Shown one piece after another: positions 1 through 10,900 of a DNA stretch of 64,000 nt (position 1 is its first letter; each line of letters starts with the position of its first letter). A program made the translations under genes and the position numbers. The notes below the pieces were generated by a model, which did not search any database, was not told the DNA's origin, and saw nothing but the letters and a program-made list of their open reading frames with translations. Source of the DNA: Candidatus Eiseniibacteriota bacterium. GTDB taxonomy: Bacteria > Eisenbacteria > RBG-16-71-46 > CAIMUX01. Location of the stretch: positions 1 to 64,000 of the forward strand of contig CAIMUX010000142.1 in assembly GCA_903844735.1 (NCBI GenBank), given 5' to 3'.

Positions 1-81
1 ACGAAACCATCGATCCACGTTCGAGTGTCGGCGCCCGCTTGCCCCCGGGACAGGGGGTGGGCCCCGACGAGAGGAGGCTCT

Positions 82-846
82 ATGTACAAGCAACTGATGC
101 AACGGTCCGCGGAGACGTGTGAGGCCATGGGAGGGCGCATCCTTCCCCGGCTGAAGGCGGATCCGCGACTGACGGACGCCGCGGCCGCGTTGCAGGCCGG
201 GCAGGACGGGCTGAAGGCGAAGATGTTGGCGTACCGAAACGCGGTGGAAACGGTGCAGACCGCCGGCGCGGCGCGGGATCAGGTGTTGCGTGACATGGAA
301 GACCGGCTGCGGGAGTTCGCCCTGAACCTCCTGTCGGTCGTGCGCAACAACCATAGCGCCGACGGCTATCTTCGCTATTTTCCCGAGGGCTATGGTTCCG
401 CCCTGCGCGAGAAGCCGGAGCAGATTCCGGAGATCACGCGGGTGGTTCTGGGCAAGCTCGCCGAGGAAACGGACCCTTGGCTGGTCTCGTTCCGGGATCG
501 GATCGGTGCGACCCACACGGCGTTCCTGGCTGAGCAGAACCTCTGTGTCGCGACGGTCGGCAACCGCAACGATGCGCTGTCCTACCTCAAGGCGGAGAAG
601 CGGGCGTGGATCCAGGCCCTGTCCGCGTCTCGCCTGAGGGCGGGAGAGGCCTGCCTGAACGATGAGGCGTACGTCCGGGCGATCTTCGCGTCGGCGCGCG
701 TTTCGCGTCGTGGGGCAGGGTCCGATGCAGCAGACGGGGACGCGGCTTCCGAGACGCCGGCGAAGCCGGAGGTCTCGGCGGCGGGGTCTTCGATGGTGCA
801 GCCGACGCCGGTCGCGGCGGGGTTGCAGGTGGTGGAGGCCGGCTAG
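82..846 (+). CDS. Hypothetical protein, mostly helical
   Basis: Encodes about 254 residues. I chose the ATG at 82 because a GAGGAGG Shine-Dalgarno sequence lies 5 bases upstream; the frame stays open to about base 25 but without comparable signal. There is no signal peptide or membrane segment, so the product is probably cytoplasmic. Residues 1-210 are charged and predicted mostly helical, with paired helices around residues 35-85. The last 45 residues are a low-complexity Ala/Ser/Pro/Glu tail. I do not recognise the family. A candidate terminator follows at 882-912 and the next gene is purA, with no sign of coupling to it. The upstream neighbour is outside the window, so no operon role can be inferred. 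Confidence 0.7.
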   Translation: MYKQLMQRSAETCEAMGGRILPRLKADPRLTDAAAALQAGQDGLKAKMLAYRNAVETVQTAGAARDQVLRDMEDRLREFALNLLSVVRNNHSADGYLRYFPEGYGSALREKPEQIPEITRVVLGKLAEETDPWLVSFRDRIGATHTAFLAEQNLCVATVGNRNDALSYLKAEKRAWIQALSASRLRAGEACLNDEAYVRAIFASARVSRRGAGSDAADGDAASETPAKPEVSAAGSSMVQPTPVAAGLQVVEAG

Positions 847-881
847 GGACTTGACGTTTCATCTGTACTTGGTTCGACGGC

Positions 882-912
882 ACCCACGGGGTCTTCAACG
901 GGCTCCGTGGGT
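882..912 (+). terminator. Candidate terminator after the first gene
   Basis: ACCCACGG at 882-889 pairs with CCGTGGGT at 905-912 across a 15-base loop, 36 bases after the stop codon. The T-run that follows is short (TTGCTGTT), so intrinsic termination is plausible but not strong. Confidence 0.4.
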
Positions 913-974
913 TTGCTGTTGGGGTTGCGCAGAATCTCCGGCGTGGCGAGATCACCGGGGCGACCGAAGAGCCT

Positions 975-1009
975 CTGACTCCTGGATTCTGAAATCTGAC
1001 TTCTGGCTA
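975..1009. repeat. 7-bp repeat tract in the spacer before purA
   Basis: Five consecutive 7-bp units, all beginning CTG (CTGACTC, CTGGATT, CTGAAAT, CTGACTT, CTGGCTA), run from 975 to 1009 and are followed by CCTGCGTAGTTACG. The same period, unit and a similar flank recur at about 46,530-46,585. The spacer 847-1102 otherwise holds only the candidate terminator and a GGAGG ribosome-binding site for purA. Confidence 0.7.
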
Positions 1010-1102
1010 CCTGCGTAGTTACGCTCCGGCTAAGATCCCTCTTCGTGCCTGGCCGGCCCCCCCCCGGAGGATGTTCGGGCGCTCGCGTCAAGGAGGAGCC
1101 TC

Positions 1103-2401
1103 ATGTCGGTCACCGTGCTCGTAGGATGCCAGTGGGGAGATGAGGGCAAGGGAAAGGTCGCCGACCTTCTCGCCCGTCGCATGGATTGGGTCGCCCGCTA
1201 CGGCGGGGGGCACAACGCCGGGCACACTGTCTTCCTGGGTCGAGAGAAATTCGTCCTTCACCTTGTTCCGTGCGGAATCCTGCAAGAACGGCCTCGGAAC
1301 GTCATCGGCCACGGCACCGTGGTCGACCCGATCTACCTGCTCCAGGAGATGGACGGGCTGACCCGGCGCGGGGTCCGGCTCGACGGGAGACTGTATCTCT
1401 CCGAGTGCGCCCACGTGGTGATGCCCTGGCATCGCTGGATCGAGTCGTTGGAGGGGCAGGATGTCCGAATCGGGACCACCCAACGGGGGATCGGACCGGC
1501 GTATCAGGACAAGGCCGGCCGTACCGGGCTTCGGATCCACGATTTGCTCGATCCCGCGGTCCTGCGTCAGGGGATCGAGGAGCAGGCTGGCCGGCTGGAT
1601 CGCTTGTATCGGGCTGCCGGCCAGGTGCCGCCCCAGCCGATTGCCGAGGCGGTCGGGGAGTGGGTCGCCACCTACGCTGCGGCTGCCGACCGCCTCCGGC
1701 CCTATGTGGCCGACACGGTGACACTGTTGTTGGCCGCCCTCCAACGGGACGAGCGGATCCTCTGTGAGGGGGCTCAGGGAACCTTCTTGGATCTCGACCT
1801 CGGCACCTATCCGTTCGTGACCTCTTCCACGACCGTCTCCGCCGGAGCCGCCACTGGCCTCGGGCTGCCTCCGGCGTCCCTGCGCAAGGTCGTCGGGATC
1901 TGCAAGGCCTACTCCACCCGCGTCGGGGAGGGGCCGTTCCCAGCCGAGCTGTCCGGGGAGGAAGCCGAGGCTCTCCGCCGGCAGGGCGCCGAGTACGGTG
2001 CTACCACCGGGCGTCCTCGCCGGGTCGGCTGGCTCGACTTAGCTCAGTTGCGGCACGCCGTTCGGATCAACGGAGTGACGGGACTCTATCTCACCAAGCT
2101 GGATATCTTGTCCGGCATGCCCCGGATCAAGGCCTGCGTCGCCTACGATGGACCCGCCGGCCGGCTCGACCTGCCCCCGCCCGACGGACCGCGTTTAGCC
2201 GCCTGCCGGCCGGTCTACGAGGAATTCGATGGCTGGCAGGAGAGCCTCCGCTCGGTGCGTCGTTGGCTCGATCTGCCGGCGACCGTGCGGGCCTATGTCA
2301 CCCGGGTCGAAGAGGTTGTCGGCTGCCCGATCCTGGGGTTGTCGGTCGGGGCGCCCCGGACTGCCCTGGTGCCGGTGCCTTCGGGGCGGCGGCGGAGGTA
2401 G
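1103..2401 (+). CDS. purA: Adenylosuccinate synthetase
   Basis: Catalyses GTP-dependent condensation of IMP with aspartate to adenylosuccinate, the first committed step from IMP to AMP, in the cytoplasm. The 432-residue length matches the family. The N-terminal GDEGKGK loop (residues 12-18) carries the catalytic Asp, followed by the GGHNAGHT segment near residues 35-42. Also visible are the GTTQRGIGPAY motif, the EGAQG motif near residue 220 and the TTGRPRRVGW IMP-binding segment near residue 300. The ATG at 1103 follows an AAGGAGG site. The C-terminus ends in a run of arginines (SGRRRR), slightly longer and more basic than usual. No purine gene neighbours it, so it appears to be a single-gene unit. 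Confidence 0.97.
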   Translation: MSVTVLVGCQWGDEGKGKVADLLARRMDWVARYGGGHNAGHTVFLGREKFVLHLVPCGILQERPRNVIGHGTVVDPIYLLQEMDGLTRRGVRLDGRLYLSECAHVVMPWHRWIESLEGQDVRIGTTQRGIGPAYQDKAGRTGLRIHDLLDPAVLRQGIEEQAGRLDRLYRAAGQVPPQPIAEAVGEWVATYAAAADRLRPYVADTVTLLLAALQRDERILCEGAQGTFLDLDLGTYPFVTSSTTVSAGAATGLGLPPASLRKVVGICKAYSTRVGEGPFPAELSGEEAEALRRQGAEYGATTGRPRRVGWLDLAQLRHAVRINGVTGLYLTKLDILSGMPRIKACVAYDGPAGRLDLPPPDGPRLAACRPVYEEFDGWQESLRSVRRWLDLPATVRAYVTRVEEVVGCPILGLSVGAPRTALVPVPSGRRRR

Positions 2402-2826
2402 GACTGCGCAGTGGGCTCGTACTTCCGTCCGATCCACCTTCGTGCGCGTCCGAAGCCTCCCGCGTCGTGTGCCCCGGCCTCGGCAACGGAAGCGCCGGCG
2501 ACTTCCGAGCCGGTACCGTCGGCGGCTTCCGTCCCGGTACCGCCGACGCTGGTGCTGACCTCGGCGGGCGCGGACGTCCCAGCGCTCGCCGTGCCCTCGA
2601 AGGGGGACCTTTGCCGAGAGGTGCGAACGAAAAGACGCGCGGACCCCGGAGAGTGCTTCCCGGTGCCCGCCTTGCGGCCGTCGCTGAACCGGTGCGTCAG
2701 CCGAGACCCCGGGCCTGACCATCAGCTGGACTCCGAACGCCGAGTTTCATCCCCGAAGCCCGAAGCCCGAAGCTTCACCCCGCCATTGCATCTCGTCCTC
2801 ACCCGCAGTAAACTCCGCCGTCGAAC
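2402..2826. other. Spacer between purA and tRNA-Lys
   Basis: No convincing gene. Two imperfect 24-base direct copies containing CCGGTACCG occur around 2502-2550. Three 7-bp units lie at 2752-2772 (separate entry). Reading frames here have no ribosome-binding site and no recognisable protein. The tRNA promoter should lie in the last 100 bases, but I see no clear -35/-10 pair. Confidence 0.5.
2752..2772. repeat. Short 7-bp repeat tract (CCCGAAG)
   Basis: Three perfect CCCGAAG units lie at 2752, 2759 and 2766, followed by CTTC. The unit is the reverse complement of CTTCGGG, the unit of the tracts near 44,980, 48,010, 62,665 and 63,627. The left flank ATCCCCGAAGCCCGAAGCC closely matches the right arm of the 48.1-kb element. 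Confidence 0.65.
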
Positions 2827-2899
2827 GGGCCGCTAGCTCAGTAGGTAGAGCACCTGCCTTTTAAGCAGAGGGTCCCGGGTTCGAGTCCCGGGTGGCCCA
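2827..2899 (+). tRNA. tRNA-Lys (anticodon TTT)
   Basis: A complete 73-base cloverleaf. The acceptor stem GGGCCGC pairs with GTGGCCC with one G-U pair. The D-arm is of the TAGCTCAGT type, the anticodon loop CTTTTAA carries TTT for lysine, and the T-arm is CCGGG-TTCGAGT-CCCGG. The discriminator base is A. The CCA end is not encoded, so it must be added by nucleotidyltransferase. The gene sits 30 bases upstream of the YchF-like gene and may be co-transcribed with it. Confidence 0.97.
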
Positions 2900-2929
2900 C
2901 ACGTACGCAACCGAAAGGGACGAGAGATC

Positions 2930-4093
2930 ATGAGGATCGCCATCGCCGGCCGCCCCGGCGCCGGGAAGTCAGCGCTCTTCGAATTGCTCGTCCACCGGGC
3001 CGGTCCCGATGGCAGTGACGCCTCGGGTCGCGGGGGCCTGCGCACCGCCCACACCGAGGTTCCCGATCCACGCGTGGGAGAGTTGTCGCAGGCATACCAC
3101 CCGCGGAAGACCATCCTCGCGCGGCTCGTTTTCCAGGATCTGGAGCAGAAAAGCGGGCCGGTCTACCCGGTGCTCTCGTCGGAACGGCGCGACATGCTGG
3201 CCCAGTCCGAGCTGATCCTGCTTGTCATCGACTTGTACAGCTGTGAACCGGACGAGTGGAAGGCCGAGGCCGTCTCGCAGTGGCGCGCCGCCCTCGATGA
3301 GTACACCCTCTGCGACCTCGCGGTGGTAGAGACGCGCCGGGAGCGCCTGGAAAAGGCGCTGAAGATAGGCCAGAAACCGAACTTTCCCGGAGAGTCCGAT
3401 GTGCTGGCTCGGCTGCACACGCACCTTGAAGTCGGTCGTCCGGCTAGCGAGTTTCCCTTCACCGAGGACGAGGAGCAGGGGCTGCGCGGCTATTCGTTTC
3501 TGAGCGCCCGGCCGGTGCTGCCCGCGTTCAACATCGACGAGTCGAACCTCGCGGGAGCCACCGATGCGCTGCGCGGCATCGCGGAGGAGATCCTGGCCGG
3601 GGACGTCGCAACGGATGCGGAGTCCCGGGCCGCGTCGGGGCCTGGGCGTGGGTCTGGGGCGGAGTCGAGAGCTGATGCCCCCTGGGTTCTTTTCTGCGCC
3701 GAAGCAGAGCGCCAGATTCAGGAACTGCCGCCCGAGGACCAAGCCGCCTTCATCGAGGCATTTCATCTTACGGAGCCGGCTGTGGCTCAGATCATCCGGG
3801 CCGCGTACGGCGTGGCCGGTCTCCAGAGCTTTTTCACCGTGGGCGACGACGAAGTGCGCGCCTGGACGGTTCGCCGCGGTGCTACCGCACCCGAAGCCGC
3901 CGGGGTGATCCATTCCGACCTGGAGAAAGGTTTTGTGCGGGCGGAGGTTCTGGCCTATGCCGACTGGGTCCAGTACGGCTCCCACCCGGCCGCCCGGGAC
4001 AAGGGGGCTGTCCGCCTGGAAGGACGCGAGTACGTCGTTCGGGACGGGGATATTCTGAACATCCGTTCGGGCTTGGCGCGCGGAGGTCGTTGA
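2930..4093 (+). CDS. YchF/OBG-type GTPase-like protein with TGS domain
   Basis: A 387-residue relative of the YchF ribosome-associated ATPase (usual length about 363). The C-terminal 85 residues are a clear YchF TGS/DUF933 domain: SFFTVGDDEVRAWTVRRG, GVIHSDLEKGFVRAEV and a DGDILNIR end. The N-terminal P-loop is GRPGAGKS (residues 7-14). An NIDE motif near residue 203 matches the NxxE nucleotide-specificity motif of YchF. The family's DxAG Switch II segment is not recognisable; the corresponding stretch near residues 67-75 reads FQDLEQKSG. So it may bind nucleotide without normal hydrolysis. ATG 2930 follows GGGACGAGAG. It belongs to the same superfamily as the universal YchF but is probably a divergent paralogue; another YchF may exist elsewhere. 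Confidence 0.8.
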   Translation: MRIAIAGRPGAGKSALFELLVHRAGPDGSDASGRGGLRTAHTEVPDPRVGELSQAYHPRKTILARLVFQDLEQKSGPVYPVLSSERRDMLAQSELILLVIDLYSCEPDEWKAEAVSQWRAALDEYTLCDLAVVETRRERLEKALKIGQKPNFPGESDVLARLHTHLEVGRPASEFPFTEDEEQGLRGYSFLSARPVLPAFNIDESNLAGATDALRGIAEEILAGDVATDAESRAASGPGRGSGAESRADAPWVLFCAEAERQIQELPPEDQAAFIEAFHLTEPAVAQIIRAAYGVAGLQSFFTVGDDEVRAWTVRRGATAPEAAGVIHSDLEKGFVRAEVLAYADWVQYGSHPAARDKGAVRLEGREYVVRDGDILNIRSGLARGGR

Positions 4094-4966
4094 TATCGAG
4101 CATGTTACAGTGGCATATGTCGATGGGATGCCGGCCCGCGTCGGCGGATGTCCGCGCCGGTCGACGATGCAACCTGCAAACTTGTTGGAAGGAAGTTCCT
4201 CAAGCCTTCGGGCCGCCATGCCGAACCCTTCCTCGTGCGGTGGGGCCGCAGCTTCGTTACTTCCGCCGAAGGATGGAACGGGGCCGCCGGGGTAGAAAAA
4301 ACTTGTCTGCCCGAAAAAAAGAGTTTGACAGGTGTGCGGAACCCGTGGGACCGTGCCACTCGTTCTAGCCCGCAGGGGTGGACGGAGTCGGTCGGCAGTG
4401 ATTCGTCGACCACGTTGGTCGGGGCACCGGGACACGGAAGTTCGGTGAGGACCGGGTCCACGCCTGAAAGGGGAGAGGCTTTGACAAGGGAGTCTTGAGC
4501 AGAGTTTCGGGAAGAGCTTCGGGAAGAGCTTCGGGAAGCGTTTCGGGAAGAGTTTTGGGAAGAGTTTTGGGAAGTGTCTTGGAGACTCGGGTCGATGTGC
4601 AAGACCCGCTGGGGCCGGACCCGCAGACACGGGGTCCAGACATAATCAAACCTACCTTGTGGTGCTGCTCAACCAGGACTGGTTAGCGCATTTGTTTTTT
4701 GGGGTTTTCATTGAGGGTGTTGGCTCGATTCCGCTCAGATGCCACGGTCGTTTCCTGCCAAGCGCAGCCGGAAGGGCTTCGCCGGGTGGGGTTTTGTGGT
4801 TTCTGATCTGGATCGTTCGTTGGTGGGGAAGAGTCCGAGGAATGATCCGAGGACAAGGAGGCGGTTGCTGATGACCGGACGAATGACCCGACAGTCGAAG
4901 GCGAGTTCCCAGGGATTGTGGGGGCTCATTCGTGGCTCGCAGCCTGAATCGAAGGAGGAAAAGGGG
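4094..4966. other. Long leader region before the giant gene
   Basis: About 870 bases without a supported gene. It contains A-rich stretches around 4293-4322, TTGACA hexamers at 4325 and 4481 without convincing -10 partners, and the 12-bp tandem repeat at 4501-4584. Its 3' part (4739-4966) is an open frame continuous with the giant gene, but it has no ribosome-binding site and would put 76 residues before an otherwise typical signal peptide. I treat it as untranslated leader. Confidence 0.5.
4501..4584. repeat. 12-bp tandem repeat, seven units
   Basis: Seven adjoining 12-bp units related to AGAGTTTCGGGA run from 4501 to 4584. Units 2 and 3 are identical, units 5 and 6 are identical, and the last is degenerate. 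The tract lies about 380 bases upstream of the giant gene's start. Its minus-strand reading (Ser/Arg-rich) shows no gene-like features. Confidence 0.85.
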
Positions 4967-7900
4967 ATGATGAGAAGGACAGGAACGGCCCTCGCCGTCA
5001 TGTCGGTCCTGGCAATGGTAGTCGGGATCACGCTGGGTGCGACGGGCGTACTGGCAGACAAGAACGTCAGCCCGTCGACCGGCAACCTGATCATTAACTA
5101 CCCGGCCTACCCGGTTACGGGCGGTCCGTACCTTGTTGGGGCGACGTATGACCCCAACAACGACCGGGTGGTTCTCGTGTTCAACGAACCCGTCGCCGCG
5201 GCGTCGACGTCGGCAACGTTGAGCGACGATTTCTTCTCGTCGACCTTCGATCTGGCTGATGCCGCTCTTGGCCTCGGTGACGACGACAGCGACAACGTCC
5301 TTTACATCACGGGCGTTGATCCGGCTGACGTGAGTCAGTTGTTCACCGACAACGGGGCCGAGCGCATCCGCCTGAAGCTCCCTGGGGTTCTCGCGGGGAC
5401 CGATGCGAGTCTCAGCGACGACGTGGGCTGGGTGCTGGTCGGGCAGGGCCCGATCCCCATTCGCGTTGAGTTGGTGAACCCAAATGTGGCCGCGGACAGC
5501 CTCCAGACCGTCCGGGTCTACTGGGATGCCGCCGCCGGGAAGGTCGGCCTTGCCGCCGCCGCCTTTGGCACCACCACCGAGATGTCCGGCGTGACCTTCG
5601 GCTTTACCGGGACCGGGAGCGACACCTGGACTCTGCGGGACAGCTCGACGGTCAGCCCCCCGAACTTCCGCTACATGATGGCCGGCATCACCAATCTGCG
5701 TGTCACAGCGGGCCAGGTCCGGTACGTCGGAACGGCCACGCCGGTGACCAATGTCGACCGCATCATGGGGTTCGACAACACCGACCGGGGACCGGTGCTG
5801 ATCGCCTCGTACTACGACACGAAGGCGACGGCTGGCTACGACGACGACGTTATCTGGGCGGTCTTCAACGAGCCGGTGAGCGGTTCGAACTTCCTCGGCT
5901 TGGCTGATGGCAATTTCAGCCGAGTCAATGGTGGCGCCGGCTTCGATGGAGTCGGCGGCGGCTCGACCCTCGCATTCCCAGGGACGACCACCGCATCCAT
6001 CAAGATCACCGGCTTCACAGGTACCACGAACCTGCCGGATGCCGATGACCTGCTTCGGCACGAAGGAACCCTGTCGGACTTCCAGAGCCAAGTCTATGCC
6101 GTCGACAACGACGCTCTGCTCCGGAACGGCCCCGGCATCATCCGGGCTTCCTACGACGACGGGCAGACGACGACGCTCAACAACGACAAGCTCGTCATCT
6201 GGCTGAGCGAGCCGATCAGCAACTCGGCGCAGATCGACACTGTTGACTTCACCGGAGACGGTGATTGGTATTTCGGGGACGCGGTCCAGGTGCTGGTCGA
6301 AGCCAACGTCGGCGGCCAGGGGAAGGTCACCTTCTCCAACTTCACCGAGGCGCCCGCGGCCAAGCGCTACCGCCCCGGTCTGCGGGTCCGCGCCACCAGC
6401 ACGGCCACCCCGGTCCTAGGCAACGGCGGTCGTACGGTTGACATCGTCACCGCGCTGCCGATCGTCGACGAGGCCCGTCCGTCCGTGGTTGACCTGCGGG
6501 AGGTCGCGTTGACCGATCGCTGGGACGAGGCCAACACGCTGGACACCCTCGACGTCGTTTGGCGCGAGCACGGCTCGTCCGACGATGGCGACCAGTATTT
6601 CCTCTTCCTCACGAAGAAGAGCCCGCTCGATATCACCAACGAGTGGATGGATGCCAACCTTTCGCGGGCCATTCCGCTCGGCAACCTCCGCCCTGGCGTC
6701 GGCGGCGACACCGTTCGAGTGCGCTTGATCGTCGACTATCCCGGAACCGGAGGCCTGGAGACCGTCAAGCGGACCACGGACGACGAGGACATAGAGCTTA
6801 ACGACCAGTTGCGGATTCTTGTGGCTTCGGCTGACTACACCGGAAACGTCCAGTACCGTAGCCAGTTGCAGGGGTCGGAAGCCCTCCTGTTCGGCGCTGC
6901 CATGTGGGTCGGACCGATCTGTCCGCCGCAGGACTCGTACTTGACCGCGGGGGACGAAACTCGCTGGGACAGCGACATCATTCACGTGGTTGGCGACAGC
7001 ACCGGCACCGGCCTAACCGCCGACTACACGTTCTCCGTCTTCGGCGACACGTTGGCGATCCCCTGCTCGGCTGACTCGGTCATCGCCTACTTCGATCCGG
7101 ATGATGTGATCGTGCTCGGAGTCGACGTGGACAACCTGGACGGCGACGAGATTCGCATTGGCGCCGGCCCGGTGAAGAACCGGCTCGCTTCCGATTCGAG
7201 TTTTGACCCGTTCGTGTTGACCTTCCCGGTCACCTGGGACCGCACCGAGGGGTTCATCTATCTGGCGGCCAAGATGGGGACGGACGTGACGCCCCCCGCC
7301 AACATGCGCCAGATCGCCCTCGACGCGTTCTATCCGGCGATCGCGGACAATCAAATCTTCGATCCCTGGAATCCCTACCGGATCTACAACTCGCTCGACT
7401 ATGTCAACATCCGGTTGCTGTTGAATGACCGGATTCGGGGCACGGGAGCCGCCGGAATCAACGACATCGCGCGCGTCGTGGCCGACTTCAGCGGCATTGA
7501 CTCGCTGACGACCAACCCAACCAACTTCTCGACCCCGCCAGTCAGCATCTTCTCGACCCCGCCAGACAGCATCGTATTGGTCGGCCTCGGTCGGGACCGG
7601 CTCGACAACGACGGCGACTGGTGGAGCCAGATGCTCACCGGTGATGACGACGACCCGGTCGACCTTGGTATCGACGGCGTGGCCAATACCGGCGACTTTG
7701 GCGAGGACAACGACAGGCCCGACGCGGGGGACCCGTTCGTCGACGAGAACGGCAACGGAGCCTATGACGCGGGCGAAACGTTTGTCGACCTGGTTAACCA
7801 GGTAGGCCAGACGGGTGTGTACGATCCGGGTGAGCCGTTCCTGGACAGCCGGGACGCGGATGAAGCCGGCTGGTACGAGGTCCGGAACACGGTGTTGGCC

Positions 7901-10900
7901 GACCGAGGCAAGGTCACCCAAGGCTACCCGCTCAACCCGACCAGGGTCCGGAAGCTGGCCTACACGGACCCGCTGAGCCTCGTGACGATCACCATCCTGG
8001 ACAACGCAGCTGATGGCGCCGCGGGTACGATCTACCCCGAGCAGACGCAGCGGCCGGATCGGACTCGCTCTTTGTCCTTGGATCAGACCACGATCCTCGA
8101 CGGGACTGACCCGGAGCAGCGGTTCCTGGCCACCATCGATTTCCACGAGCCGACGGTGTCGGAGATCACGGAGATCGAAAATGGCAACGGATCCCCCAAT
8201 ATGGTGGTTCCGGGCAGCCCGGCCCCGGTCTATCCGCTGGGCCAGTATCTGGACATCACCGTTTCGACGCCCAGCGACAGCGACGTGCTGTTCACCCAGC
8301 TTCAATTGCTGAGTGGTACCCCCGCGACCTGGAAGGCCCTGGCGCGCGATGCGGAAGGCGATGCCAACGGGGACACCTACCCCGGCGATGCCAACTTCAG
8401 CGAGGACTTCGCGCTAGCCGGTGAGACCACCAATGCCGACCTCGACACGATCGGAATCGTCGCGGTTGACGACGACCAGAACGGCGTCATCGACGAGGCG
8501 GGCGAAGGTATCGACCTGAAGGACCGTGAGGTCCACAACGCCGGCGAAACGACCGCCATGGACACCGCGAATACGCACGGAGACGCTGTTTCGAGCCAGA
8601 ACGACGGTCGGGACAATGACAACGACGCCTACTTCAAGTACTCGGCGTTCGCTCCGGGCGACCCGGCTAACCCGACCGCCGGGTACGGGATTGTTACTTG
8701 GTGGAATGTCGACGAAAGCATCACCAATACGTTCGATGACGACGGAGACGGCGTGGTCGACGAGGCGGACGAGCTTCCCGAAGGAGGCGACGCCGCCAAC
8801 GCGAACCGCTACCTCGCGGCCAATGACGACGACGAGGACGGTATCGCCGATGGTGAGGCCGTAGCGATCGCCTTCAACGGCTCGACGACGATCCTCGGCA
8901 GCAACCCGGCCTTTGTCGGGACGATCTATGTCGCCGCTTCCAAGGTCATGGGAACACGCACGTCGGCCAACACGGTTGCCGCCGACAGCTTGGCGCGCTT
9001 CTATGCCAACGGTGCTGCGTATACCGAGCCGATTGCGGCCGGCTATGCCACGATGACCTCCTCGGTGCGGCGCCTGTTGGCGAGCGGGTACGACACTGAC
9101 GTGCCGGAGGCCACCCGGACCGACTGGTCCGCGCTGACCAGCTTCAACTGGAACACCCGGAAGGGGGCCGACATCGACCTCAACTGGGCGAGCAGGGTCT
9201 ACGGTCTGCTTGCGGACGGTGCCACCACCTACCAACTGCGTGGCGTCGCGTACGACCGGACCGGCAACTCGAACGTGAACTGGGCCGAGCCGATTTCCTT
9301 CACCATCGATCTGACGGGCCCGACCGCCAACATCGACGGTTGCGGAGTCGACCCGCTGAATGTCGGCTCCGACTTCGCCGACAAGATTTCGACGACCGCC
9401 GACCTCATCGAGATCTGGGACGCCGGGCAGCATCCGGGGACCTATACCCTGACGCTGCAGTCGGTGGATCCGGATGCCCAGGAGGTGCAGTTCCAGGAGC
9501 GTCGGCAGAACGCCGACGGCACCTGGCCCGCGGCCTGGACCAACATCGGCACCGCGGACCTCAACGCTCCGTTCACGAAGGAGTGGCCCGAGGCCGGCGT
9601 GATGTTCACGGTGAACAACTACCCCGCCGCGCGCTACCAGGACGTCCAGTTCCGGGCGATCGCCACCGACGCCCAGAACAACCAGACGCCTGAGGCTGAC
9701 ATCTGCGTCTTCGACGTGAGGGTCATCGACTCCACCCCGCCGTCGAGCTGGATCCGTGGTATCTACCGGGATGACAGCGCGTCGTTCTACGAGGACGACG
9801 ATTACACCCCGCTGGCGGTGACGGTCTCGGTCCCCCAGGACTCCAGCATCAACATTTGGGCCCGCATCGAGGACAACGACCGCGACGCGATGGGCCGGTT
9901 GACCACGCTGCTTCCTGGGAAGTCCACCTACAACGTCGTCAACGCCCCGCACGTTCACGCGCCGGACCCGTACACCACCATGTGGGCTGCGGGTGTCGAC
10001 GGAAAGACCGGTAACGCGCTGGCCAATGATGACGGTAACGGCGGCTTGAGCGTAATCGACGAAGACGATCCGGGCGGCTTTGGTGGCCTTTCGGACGGTA
10101 TCTACACGCTGGGTGCTGACTCGCTGGACAATTACCTCGCTGGCGACGACACGACGGCCACCGTCGGCGCCGGCCTGGACAGCATCCCCGGTACCGACGA
10201 CGACGAGTGGGGCCTGGGCACGAACAACGACGACTACATCACCAACGACGTGAAGTACGTCGTTTGGCAGTACCGTCGGGTCAACCCGGCGACCGAGTGG
10301 CTGACGTTCGCCACGGTCCACGGTGACGACGCTGCCGGCGTCGGCGGGCAGACATTCGACTACACCCAGCCGATGAAGGCGACGCTCAACACGGCCGGAT
10401 TCGTCGAGGGGATCTACGAGCTTCGCGCCTACGCGTGCGACGTCGAGGGCAACTGCAACATCGACACCGCGCCCATCGCGACCATCGCGGTGCGGGCCAA
10501 CCCGCTACGCGCCTACATTCAGCCCGAGGTGTGCTCTTCGGTCAATTCGTCCATGTTTGATCTCTACGCCGTGCATTTCATTCACGACTATGAGATCGAC
10601 AAGGTGCGGTTCGAGTACACGGCGGCGACGACAGCGGGCTGCGCGGTCGTGCCGACCGTCTGGAACCTGATCTCCATTGACGAAGCGGCCCTCCAGGGCG
10701 ACTCCCGCGGCGACCCTGTCCTCTACATGCCGAAGCAGTTTGTGGACACGCCGGACCCGATCCAGACGCTCGGCACTGGGGTCAATCTGGCCGGCACTGT
10801 CTACAAGTACTGGGATGCCGACGGGGATGGGTACTACAGCTCGCGCGACCCGGTGGTCAGCAGCGCGGACCTGATCTGGGGTGCCGCCGATGTGGCCGTT

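Noticed and set aside
2411-2836. A 141-codon Pro/Ala/Ser-rich frame between purA and tRNA-Lys
   Set aside because: No ribosome-binding site, runs into the tRNA gene, and includes the 7-bp repeat tract; it looks like chance openness.
4739-4966. An N-terminal extension of 76 residues for the giant protein
   Set aside because: No ribosome-binding site precedes ATG 4739, whereas ATG 4967 has an excellent one and begins a normal signal peptide.
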